Assembly (NCBI RefSeq): GCF_003665435.1
Contig: NZ_CP023407.1
Coordinates: 5,629,501 to 5,693,500 of the forward strand
DNA: 64,000 nucleotides
Direction of reading: 5' to 3'
DNA from: Streptomyces fungicidicus
Lineage (GTDB): Bacteria; Actinomycetota; Actinomycetes; Streptomycetales; Streptomycetaceae
Numbering within the stretch: position 1 is the stretch's first letter; every line of letters begins with the position of its first letter. The translations under genes and the position numbers were made by a program. The notes beneath the pieces were generated by a model. It had not been told where the DNA came from, did not search any database, and was given only the letters and a program-made list of their open reading frames with translations. Positions 15,040-24,600 of the stretch are shown here, piece after piece.

Positions 15040-16995
15040 TCAGTCCAAAGCACGGTTCCCGTTGCCGGCGGCCGTACTTTCGGCCGGTCGGCCACGGCCC
15101 TGCTGGTGGGCGAACTGGGTGCGGTACAGCTCGGAGTAGAGACCGCCGCCGGCCAGCAGCTGGTCGTGGGTGCCCCGCTCCTGGATCCGCCCGTCGTCGA
15201 TGACGAGGATCTGGTCGGCGTCCTGGATGGTGGACAGCCGGTGCGCGATGACGAGCGAGGTGCGCCCGGTCAGGGCGGTCTTGAGGGCCCGCTGGATGGC
15301 CAGCTCGGACTCGGAGTCCAGGTGCGCCGTCGCCTCGTCCAGGACGACGATCGGAGGCGACTTGAGCAGGAGCCGGGCGATGGCCAGCCGCTGCTTCTCA
15401 CCGCCGGACAGCCGGTAGCCGCGGTCGCCGACGACCGTGTCGAGACCGTCCGGGAGCTGGGAGATCGTCGGCCAGATCCGCGCCGCCTCGCACGCCTGGA
15501 CGATCTCGGGCTCGGAGGCGTCCGGGCGGGCGTACAGCAGGTTGGCCCGGATGGTGTCGTGGAACAGGTGCGCGTCCTGGGTGACCACGCCGACCGTGTT
15601 CTGCAGCGAGCCGAGGGTCAGGTCGCGGACGTCGTGGCCGCCGATCCGCACCGTTCCCGAGGTGGCGTCGTAGAGCCGTGGCACCAGGTGGGTGATCGTG
15701 GTCTTGCCCGCGCCGGACGGGCCGACCAGCGCCGTGAGCCGGCCGGCCGGGGCGTGGAAGCTCACGTCGTTGAGGACCAGCGCGCCGGGGCCCTGCTCGC
15801 TCTTGCGCTGCGGCATCAACTCCAGTGAGGGCAGGGACACTTCCTCGGCGCTGGGGTAGCGGAAGGCGACCTGGTCGAACTCGACGGGGGGAGCGGTGCC
15901 GTCGCCGTTCGCCGAGGCGCGGGCCGGCAGGGGGCGGGCGCCGGGACGCTCGGTGATCAGCGGCTTCAGGTCCAGCACCTCGAAGACGCGGTCGAAGCTG
16001 ACCAGCGCGGTCATGACGTCGCTCTGGATGTTCGTCAGCTGGTTGACGGGGCCGTACAGCATCAGCAGCAGGGCGACCATGGCCACCAGCGTGCCGATCT
16101 GCAGCGAGCCGTCGATGACGAACCAGCCGCCGAAGCCGTACACCATCGCCGTGGTGACGGTGGTGAGCAGGGTGACGAGGATGAACAGCAGCCGTGCGTG
16201 CACGTCCATCGAGATCGCGATGTCCCGGACGAGGCCCGCCTTCTTGGAGAACTCGGCGGACTCGTCCTCCGGACGGCCGTAGAGCTTGACGAGCATCGCG
16301 CCGGAGATGTTGAACCGCTCGGTCATCATCGAGCCCAGCTTGGCGTCGTTCTGCATGCCGGCGCGGGCCAGCTTCTCCAGCCGCTGGGCGATGATCTTCC
16401 CGGGGATGAAGAACAGCGGGATCATGATCAGCGCCGCCACGGTGATCGGCCACGAGAGGTAGAGCATCGCCGCGAGCACCAGGACCAGCGTCAGCAGCGT
16501 CGACAGCGACTGCGACAGCAGCGAGGTGAGGGCCTGTTGGGCGCCCACGATGTCGGTGTTGATCCGGCTGACCAGCGACCCGGTCTGGGTGCGGGTGAAG
16601 AACGCCACCGGCTGCCGCTGGATGTGGGAGAACACCGCGGTCCGCAGGTCGAAGATGAGGCCCTGGCCGACCCTTCCGGAGAACCACGTCTGCGTGTAGA
16701 CCGCCACGACGTTCAGCAGGGCCAGTCCGGCGACGAGCCCGGCGAGGCCGAACACGACGGACGTCTTCCCGGGGATGATGCCGTCATCGATGATCATTTT
16801 GAGGGTCAGCGGGATCGACACCGTGATCAGGGAGTCGACGATCGTCGCCACCATGACCATCGCCATGGCCCGGCGGTAGCGCATGGCGTAGGGAATGATC
16901 CGCTTGAACGTGCCGGACCTGACCGGCTGCGGGTCCACCAGTCCTTCGACCCGCAGTCCGATCGTGCCCATCGTCGGGTCGTGTCCCACGGTCAC
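15040..16995 (-). CDS. ABC transporter with fused membrane and ATPase domains
   Basis: A 651-residue half-transporter of the MsbA/LmrA-type lipid and peptide exporter class. Transmembrane segments span about residues 40-310. The nucleotide-binding domain has Walker A GPSGAGKT (425-432), Q-loop VVTQDAHLF, signature LSGGE (529-533), Walker B Asp553-Glu554 and H-loop His585. It probably works as a homodimer. The linker between the domains (about 345-405) is longer than usual and of low complexity. The start is GTG at 16995 with GAGGAG seven bases upstream. Ramoplanin and enduracidin clusters both carry such a gene, thought to export the finished lipodepsipeptide. It follows the hydrolase gene after 82 bases that contain a 15-bp tandem repeat. 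Confidence 0.88.
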   Translation of the reverse strand: MTVGHDPTMGTIGLRVEGLVDPQPVRSGTFKRIIPYAMRYRRAMAMVMVATIVDSLITVSIPLTLKMIIDDGIIPGKTSVVFGLAGLVAGLALLNVVAVYTQTWFSGRVGQGLIFDLRTAVFSHIQRQPVAFFTRTQTGSLVSRINTDIVGAQQALTSLLSQSLSTLLTLVLVLAAMLYLSWPITVAALIMIPLFFIPGKIIAQRLEKLARAGMQNDAKLGSMMTERFNISGAMLVKLYGRPEDESAEFSKKAGLVRDIAISMDVHARLLFILVTLLTTVTTAMVYGFGGWFVIDGSLQIGTLVAMVALLLMLYGPVNQLTNIQSDVMTALVSFDRVFEVLDLKPLITERPGARPLPARASANGDGTAPPVEFDQVAFRYPSAEEVSLPSLELMPQRKSEQGPGALVLNDVSFHAPAGRLTALVGPSGAGKTTITHLVPRLYDATSGTVRIGGHDVRDLTLGSLQNTVGVVTQDAHLFHDTIRANLLYARPDASEPEIVQACEAARIWPTISQLPDGLDTVVGDRGYRLSGGEKQRLAIARLLLKSPPIVVLDEATAHLDSESELAIQRALKTALTGRTSLVIAHRLSTIQDADQILVIDDGRIQERGTHDQLLAGGGLYSELYRTQFAHQQGRGRPAESTAAGNGNRALD

Positions 16996-17012
16996 GGAGA
17001 CTCTCCTCAGTG

Positions 17013-17064
17013 TGTGTCGCGTCGCTATGTGTCGCGTCGCTGTGTGGCGCGTCGCTGTGTGTCG
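17013..17064. repeat. 15-bp tandem repeat, about 3.5 copies
   Basis: Units of TGTGTCGCGTCGCTG start at 17013, 17028, 17043 and 17058 (the last partial). The first three copies differ by one or two bases. The array fills most of the gap between the hydrolase stop and the fused ABC transporter start. It may be replication slippage or a spacer affecting transcript structure; no function is shown. Confidence 0.75.
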
Positions 17065-17077
17065 TCGGGGCGTCGCG

Positions 17078-17905
17078 TCAGTGCTTGTCGAGGAACTCGA
17101 CGATCGCCGCGTTGACCGCGTCGGGCCGCTCGAAGTACCCGAGGTGCCCGCAGTCCGGGATCTCCACGAGATCGCAGTCGGGAACGGCCTCGGCGACCTC
17201 CACGCCCAGGTGCGGCGGGGTGATGAGGTCGTCGGCGAAGGTCACGACGCGACAGGGGGCGGCCACCCGGCGCAGCGCCGGGCGGCGGTCGTCCATGATG
17301 TCGGCCCAGGCGTGCCGGGCCTGCGCCTCCCCGCCCCCGGACAGCTCGAAGACGTCCAGCCAGGCGGTCACCGCCTGGTCGTCGTTGAGCGTCGCGGGCG
17401 AGAACATCCGGAACACCGTCGACGCGGCGTCGTACGCGGCCGGCAGCCGCACCCCGCTCTCCACCAGTGCCGTCTCCGCCCGCGTCTGGGCCCGCCGCGC
17501 GGCGTCCGCACGGGCCCGGGTGGCGATGAGCACCGCGCACCGCACGAGTTCGGGATGCCCGATCGCCAGCTCCTGCGCGATCATCGCCCCCAGGGAGGTG
17601 CCCACGATCCGGCACGGCGCCAGATCCAGGGCCTCGATCAGGCCCTTGGCGTCGGCGGTCATGTCCAGCAGCGAGTACCTGCCCGGCGGCGCGTCGGACG
17701 GCGGGACACCCCGGTGGTCGAAGACGACCGTGGAGTAGCCCGCCGTGTGCAGCGCCGGCGTCTGGTGCAGGGTCCAGGCATGGCCGGCCGAGCCCGAGCC
17801 CATGATCATGAGCACCGGTTCGCCCCGGCCCGCACGCTGGTAGGCGATGCGGACGCCCCCCACGGTGACGAAGTGCGGGGCGCGCCGGCCCGCGGTGTGG
17901 TCCAT
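17078..17905 (-). CDS. Alpha/beta hydrolase
   Basis: A 275-residue alpha/beta-hydrolase-fold protein with a complete catalytic triad pattern. The nucleophile is Ser104 in VGTSLGAMIAQ, the acid is probably Asp225 or Asp226 (TFADDLITPP), and His254 is in DCGHLGYFERP. The oxyanion region is MGSGSAGHAW. It is not a type I thioesterase domain and is too general to assign a reaction. It could be an accessory hydrolase or thioesterase-like editing enzyme, since related genes occur beside ramoplanin-type synthetases. The ATG at 17905 has GGAGAGG upstream. It heads the reverse-strand transport operon and is divergent from the synthetase operon across the operator at 18040-18069. Confidence 0.8.
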   Translation of the reverse strand: MDHTAGRRAPHFVTVGGVRIAYQRAGRGEPVLMIMGSGSAGHAWTLHQTPALHTAGYSTVVFDHRGVPPSDAPPGRYSLLDMTADAKGLIEALDLAPCRIVGTSLGAMIAQELAIGHPELVRCAVLIATRARADAARRAQTRAETALVESGVRLPAAYDAASTVFRMFSPATLNDDQAVTAWLDVFELSGGGEAQARHAWADIMDDRRPALRRVAAPCRVVTFADDLITPPHLGVEVAEAVPDCDLVEIPDCGHLGYFERPDAVNAAIVEFLDKH

Positions 17906-18227
17906 GCCGCCTCTCCCTCCTCGTCGTCGCGGGGGCCGCCCGGTGGTACCGGCCGGCCCCGGGGGCGGCTCACTATCGCACGCGGCCACGGGGCGGGGCA
18001 GTGTGCGCGGGGCACGTCCATGGACACCCCCCGGCCCGCGTCCAACTGCGGTGATGCCCTCAGTTGGACACCGGCCGGCCGCGTCCAAGCAGGCCCGGCC
18101 GACGGTTGATCCGCTGTGTGGAGCTGAGCCATATTGGGCCGCCGTGAGCCACTGACGCCCACCAAGTCCCCGCGCTTCTTCCGCACCGGCCGCCTGGCGC
18201 GCCCGTCGCGCCGAGGGAGGGACCACC
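17906..18227. other. Divergent promoter region of the NRPS operon
   Basis: 322 bases separate the hydrolase start from the acyl carrier protein start. The clear signal is the StrR-type inverted repeat at 18040-18069. GAGGGAGGG (about 18213-18221) is the ribosome binding site of the carrier protein. No small gene is supported. Confidence 0.6.
18040..18069. promoter_or_regulatory. StrR-type operator upstream of the NRPS operon
   Basis: GTCCAACTG-N12-CAGTTGGAC has the same perfect 9-bp arms as the site at 8738 but a spacer one base longer. It lies 159 bp upstream of the carrier protein TTG and 135 bp from the hydrolase ATG, so it could control synthesis and export together. Confidence 0.7.
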
Positions 18228-18500
18228 TTGTCAGCTTCCGACCTTCCAGCCACCCGGCTGACACCCGAGAAGATCCGGTCCTGGCTCGTCGACCGGGTCG
18301 CCTACTACGCCAGGCTGCCCGCCGAGGAGATCGGCGCCGACGTCCCGCTCGCGCACTACGGACTGGACTCGGTGTACGCCTTCGCCCTGTGCGGAGACAT
18401 CGAGGACGGCCTCGGCCTCGTCGTCGAGCCCGTCCTGCTCTGGGACGTCGACACCATCACCGAGCTCACCGACCATCTCGCCGAACTGACAGCCGACTGA
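18228..18500 (+). CDS. Stand-alone acyl carrier protein
   Basis: A 90-residue carrier protein. The phosphopantetheine attachment site is Ser48 in LAHYGLDSVYAF, a DS-type acyl carrier motif rather than the GGHS of the peptidyl carriers in EndA-C. It should hold the (di)enoic fatty acid for transfer to Asp1 by the starter C domain of EndA. The start is TTG at 18228 with GAGGGAGGG upstream. It ends 21 bases before endA and begins the synthetase operon. Acyl-CoA ligase and dehydrogenase partners are not in the window. Confidence 0.88.
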   Translation: MSASDLPATRLTPEKIRSWLVDRVAYYARLPAEEIGADVPLAHYGLDSVYAFALCGDIEDGLGLVVEPVLLWDVDTITELTDHLAELTAD

Positions 18501-18521
18501 GGGCCTTCGAGGGGGAGGACG

Positions 18522-21500
18522 ATGCGTCGAAAGGACCTGGAGAGGCTGACGTCCGGTCAGCTCGGCGTCTGGTACGCGCAGCAGCTCGAACCCCTGAGCC
18601 CCGTGTACAACATCGCCGAGTACGTGGAGATCCGCGGCGACGTGGACGTCGGGCTTCTGGTGTCGGCGCTGCGGTCTGCCCTCGACGAGGCCCAGACCTA
18701 CCGGCTCCGCTTCCGGCAGGAGGACGCCGGCCCCGGACAGTACGTCGACGACTCGCTGGAGCTTCCCGTCCACGTCGCCGACCTCGGCTCCGCAGGGGAC
18801 CCGCGCGCCGCGGCCGTGGAGTGGATGACCGCCGACCTGGACCGCCCCGCGGACCCCCTCACCGGCCCGCTGGCCGCCCACGCCGTGTTCCGGCTGGGAC
18901 CCGGCCATGTCCTCTGGTACCAGCGTGCCCACCACCTCGTCCTCGACGGGACCAGCCTCTCCGTGTTCGCCGCCCGGGTGGCGGACCTCTACACGGCGTC
19001 GGCGTCGGGGCGCCCGCCCGCCGGCGGCGCACCGGGGCCGCTGTCCGTACTGCTGGACGCGGACCGCTCCTACCTCCGGTCCGAGGAGTACGCACGCGAC
19101 CGGCGGTTCTGGCGCGAGTACCTGGCGGACCTGCCCGGCCAGGGCGCCGCACGCGGGGACCGCACCCGGTCCCTGCCCGGCCGGCCCCTGCTGCACACGC
19201 ACCCGAACGACGCGTCCGCCGCCACCGAACTGAGGGAAGCGGCACGCCGGTTGCGCACCAGCCCCGCCGTCCTGTCCCTGACGGCCGCCGCCCTGTACCG
19301 GCACCGTACGACCGGGACACGCGATGTCGTCCTCGGCGTTCCCGTCACCGGGCGGACCACCGGACGGGAACTCGGCATCCCCGGCATGACCTCCAACGTG
19401 GTGCCGCTCCGGCTCTCCCTCGACCGGGGCGTCACGGTCGCCGAACTCCTGCGGCGCACCTCCCGCACCCTGCGCGACTGCCTGCGCCACCAGCGGTACC
19501 CGTACGGCGACATCCTCGCCGACCAGGGGCTCGTCGGCCGTGGCGCGCTGCGCGATCTGAGCGTCAACCTGATGTTCCTGAACCGGCCGCTGCGGTTCGG
19601 GGACGCCGTCGCCACCCGCACCGGCCTGTCGAGCGGCCCCATCGACGACGTGGCGATCGGCGTGTACGACCGGGGGGACGACGGCTTCCGGACGGTCGTG
19701 CAGACCAACCCCGGCCTGCACGACCCCGGGGCGGGAGCGGAGATCTCCCGCGCGTTCCGCACGGTGCTCGGCCGCCTGGCGGCGGCACCGGCCGACGCGT
19801 TCGCCGACCGGATCGACGCCCTCGACGAGGACCAGCGGCGGCGCGTGCTCGTCACCTGGAACCGCACCGTGACGAGCGGCGTCGCCCCCAGCGTCCTGAG
19901 CCGGTTCGAGGAGCACGCCGCCCGCACCCCGGACGCGGTCGCCGTGGTCTGCGGCGCGTCGGAGACCACCTACCGCGAGCTGGACGAGCGGGCCGAACGG
20001 CTGGCCGGAGTACTGCGCGGGCACGGCGTCGGACCCGAAGCGGTGGTCGCGGTGTGCCTGCCGCCCGGACCCGCCCTGCTGACCGCGTTCCTGGCGGCCT
20101 GGAAGGCCGGCGCCGCGTACCTGCCGATGGACCCGGGGCATCCCGCGGAGCGGGCCCGCCTCACCCTCGCCGAGAGCCGGGCGACCGCGCTGATCGCCAC
20201 CGGCGAGCCGCTGCGCGACCTGGCAGGGAGCGGCATCGCCGCCCTCGACCCGGACGACCTGCCGGTCACCGCCCCGGCGGCCCCGGCGGCACCGGCCCCG
20301 CTGCCCGCCCAACTGGCCTACCTGATCTTCACCTCGGGCTCGACGGGCGTCCCCAAGGGAGTCGCCGTCACCCACGGCGCCCTGGCCAACTACACGGTCT
20401 GGGCGGCCGAGTTCTTCCGGATGCGCCCCGGCGACCACTCACCCATGCATTCGTCGACGGCCTTCGACCTGGCGGTCACCGGCGTCCTGGTGCCGCTGGT
20501 GTGCGGCGGAGCCGTGGACATCAGCCCCGAGGGCGGCGCGGCGGGGCTGGCCGCACTGACCAGGGCCCGAGCCGGAGAACCGTTCGGCCTGGTCAAGGTG
20601 GTGCCCGGACATCTGCCGCTGCTCACCGAAACCCTCACCGTCCCGGAACGGGCCTCGGCGACACGGCGCCTGGTGGTGGGCGGCGAGGCGCTGCCCGGGG
20701 CCCATGTACGGGCATGGCTGCGCGACGCGCCGGACACGGTGGTGGTCAACCACTACGGTCCCACCGAGACGACCGTCGGCTGCTGCGTGTTCGAGGTGCC
20801 CTCCGGACGACCGGTCGGCGACCGGGTGCCGATCGGCCGTCCGATCGCCAACACCCGTCTCTACGCGCTGGACGACGCGCTCAACCCCGTACCCGTCGGC
20901 GCACTGGGGGAGCTGTACGTCGCGGGCGCCGGACTGGCCCGCGGCTACGCCCGGCGCGCGGGACCGACCGCGGAACGGTTCGTGGCCTGCCCCTTCGGGC
21001 CGCCCGGACAGCGCATGTACCGCACCGGCGACCTGGTGCGCTGGACCGCCGGCGGCCAGCTCGAGTTCGCGGGCCGGGCCGACGACCAGATCAAGATCAA
21101 CGGATACCGGGTCGAGCCCGCGGAGATCGAGGCCGTACTGTCCCGGCACCCGGCGGTCGCCCGTGCCGTGGTGGTGCCCCGCACCACCGACCGCGACGGC
21201 CCCCCGCAACTGGTCGCCTACGTGGTGCCCGCCGGGGGGAAGGAAGCCGACACCCGGGAAGTGCGCCGCTTCGCCGCACACGCGTTGCCCGCCCACATGG
21301 TCCCCGCGACGGTGGTGGCGCTCGACACCCTGCCGCTGACGGCGAACGGGAAGGCCGACCGGAGCGCCCTGCCGGCACCCGACCCCGGCACCTCGGACCG
21401 CGCGCCGCGCAGCCCCCGGCAGACGATCCTGTGCGAGCTGTTCGCCGAGGTCCTCGGCCTGCCACGGGTGGGCACCGACGACGACTTCTTCGCCCTCGGC

Positions 21501-21640
21501 GGCCACTCCCTGCCCGCCACCCGGCTCATCGCCCGCATCCGGGCCGGCCTCGGCGTCGAGGTGCCGATGAAGGCACTGTTCGCGGCGCCGACGGTGGCGG
21601 CCCTTGACACCTGGCTTGACGACGACGGCCCGACCCGGCC
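18522..21640 (+). other. EndA module 1: starter C - A(Asp) - T
   Basis: The C domain lacks an upstream carrier and has HHLVLDGTS at its active site. The A domain runs about 19900-21390, with core motif FTSGSTGVPKG near 20330. Code positions give D-L-T-K-V-G-H-V-G, a textbook aspartate code. The carrier motif GGHSLPATRL has its serine codon at 21507. Confidence 0.88.
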
Positions 21641-24600
21641 CCCCGTCCGGCCGGCGCCGCGCCCCGACCCCCTCCCGCTGTCCCCGGCACAGCACCGTCT
21701 GTGGTTCCTGCACCGCATGCGGGGCCAGTCGGCGACGTACAACGTCCCCCTGGGACTGCGCCTGACCGGGCCACTGGACCGGGAGGCGCTCCAGGCGGCA
21801 CTGTGCGACCTGGTGGAGCGGCACCAGACACTGCGCACCGTCTACCCGGACACCGACGGGGTGCCCCGCCAGCGGATCCTCGCCCCCGAGGAGGCCCGCC
21901 CCCGTCTGGAGACGTCCGAGTGGGACGGACCCGGGGGACTGGAGCGCGCCGCGCGGTACGCCTTCGACCTCCGCCACGAGCTGCCCCTGCGCGCCGAACT
22001 CCTCACGGTGGGGCCGCGGGAGCACGTCCTGCTGCTGATCGTCCACCACATCGCCGCCGACGCCTGGTCGATGTCCCCGCTGGCGCGCGACCTGGCCACC
22101 GCCTACGCCGCCCGCAGCCGGGGCAGGGCACCCGATTGGCCGCGACTGCCGGCGCAGTACGCGGACTACACCCTGTGGCAGCGCCAGTTGCTCGGCGCGG
22201 CAGACGACCCGGGCAGCCTGCTCGGCAGCCAGATCCGCTACTGGCGCGAACAACTCGACGGGCTTCCGGCCCGGTTGGAACTTCCGGCCGACCGCCCCCG
22301 CCCCGCCGTGGCCTCCCACCGGGGCGCCAGGCTCCCGATCCGGCTGGAACAGGACCTGCACCAGGCCCTGACCCGACTCGCCCGACAGCAGGGCGCCACC
22401 CTTTTCATGGTGCTGCACGCCGCCGTGGCCGCACTGCTGACCCGGCTTGGCGCCGGCACCGACATCCCGCTGGGCGCGCCGATCGCGGGGCGTACCGACG
22501 AGGCCCTCGACGACCTCGCGGGCTGCTTCGTCAACACGCTGGTACTGCGCGCCGACACCTCCGGCAATCCCGCCTTCGACGACCTCCTCCAACAGGTCCG
22601 GAACACCGACCTGGCCGCCTACGAGCACCAGGACGTCCCCTTCGAGCACCTCGTCGAGGTGCTCAACCCCGAACGGTCCCAGGCCCACCATCCCCTGTTC
22701 CAGGTCGGACTCGGCCTGCAGAACGTCTCGCCCCCCACCCTTGGACTCCCCGGCCTCGACACCCGCCCGGAGCCGGTCGACACCGGCACCGCACGGTTCG
22801 ACCTGATGCTCAACCTCACCGACACCCACACCGACGACGCGACCCCGGCCGGCGTGACCGGAACGGTCGAGTACGCGACCGACCTCTTCGACGCCGGCAC
22901 CGTCCGCACCCTCGTCGACCGGCTCGTACGACTGTTGGAGCAGGTGGCGGACGACCCCCGGCGGCGCCTGGGCGACCTGGACCTGCTGACCGCCGAGGAG
23001 CGGCGCGGGCTGGTGGCCGAGACCACCGCCGCCGAGGGGTCCGAGGCGACGCTTCCTGAGTTGTTCGCGGTGCAGGCGGCGAGGACGCCTGATGCGACGG
23101 CGGTGACGGCGGGCGGGGTGGAGTTGTCGTACGCGGAGCTGGACGCGCGGGCGGAGGGGTTGGCGCGGGGTCTGGTGGGGCGTGGTGTGGGTCCTGAGTC
23201 GGTGGTGGGGGTGCTGCTGGGGCGGTCCGCCGATGTGGTGGTGGCCGTACTGGCGGTGGCGAAGGCGGGCGGTGCGTATCTGCCGGTGGATCCGGACTAT
23301 CCGGCGGATCGTGTGGCGTTCGTGCTGTCCGACGCGGGGGCGGAGTGGGTGGTGACGTCGGCGGAGTTCGCGCCGGTCCTCCCCGCTGGTGTGGCGGCCG
23401 TGACGGTCGACGGGGCCGGTTCGGGGCCGGTGTTCGACTCGGTGCCGTTGCCGACGGTACGCCCGGACCATCCGGCGTATGTGATCTATACGTCGGGGTC
23501 GACGGGGCGGCCGAAGGGTGTGGTGGTGCCACACCGCAGTGTGGTGGCGCTGTTTGCTGCCACCCGGGGGGTGTTCGAGTTCGGTGCTGGGGATGTGTGG
23601 AGCTGGTTCCATTCGCTGGCGTTCGATTTTTCGGTGTGGGAGGTGTGGGGTGCGCTGCTGCATGGTGGGCGGGTTGTGGTGGTTCCGTTCGATGTGTCGC
23701 GGTCGCCGCGTGAGTTCGTGGAGTTGTTGGAGCGCGAGCGTGTGACGGTTTTGAGTCAGACGCCGTCGGCGTTCTATCAGCTGATGGGTGTGGGGGGTGG
23801 GCTGCCGGCTCTGCGCACGGTGGTCTTCGGCGGTGAGGCGTTGGAGCCGGGGCGGCTCGACGGCTGGTGGGAGCGGTTCGGGGAGGCGGGGCCGCGGTTG
23901 GTGAACATGTACGGGATCACGGAGACGACGGTGCATGTGACGCACCAGGATCTGCGCCCGGACACCGCCGCCGACGGCAGCGTGATCGGGCGGGGTCTGC
24001 CGGGGTTGTCGGTGTTCCTGCTGGATGAGTGGCTGCGGCCGGTGCCGGTGGGTGCGGTGGGTGAGATGTATGTGGCCGGGGCGCAGGTGGCGCGGGGCTA
24101 TCGGGGTCGTGCCGGGTTGACGGGTGAGCGGTTCGTGGCGTGTCCGTTCGGTGCGGCGGGTGGCCGGATGTATCGGACGGGTGATCGGGCCCGGTGGTCG
24201 CGGGATGGCCGGCTGGTGTTCGCGGGGCGTGCGGATGAGCAGGTGAAGATCCGGGGGTTCCGGATCGAGCCGGGTGAGGTCGAGGCGGTGGTGGCGGGCC
24301 ACCGCGACGTAGCGCAGGTGGCGGTGGTGGCGCGTGAGGGCGGTCCGGGTGGGCTGCGGCTGGTCGCCTACATCGTTGCTGCCGAAGGCACTGACGGACT
24401 CGCGGACCGGGTGCGCGTGTTTGCGGGGGAGCGGTTGCCGTCGTACATGGTGCCGTCCGCGTTCGTGGTTCTGGGCGGCCTGCCGTTGACGGTCAACGGC
24501 AAACTCGACCGCACCGCACTGCCGGAGCCCACGTACACCGCCGGTGGCGGCCGTGCCGCGGCGACGGCCGAGGAAGAACTGCTCTGCCAGGCGTTCGCCG

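Noticed and set aside
18134..21607. Long forward frame overlapping the carrier protein and endA
   Set aside because: Arg/Pro-rich out-of-frame shadow; both real genes in the region have clear domains and ribosome binding sites.
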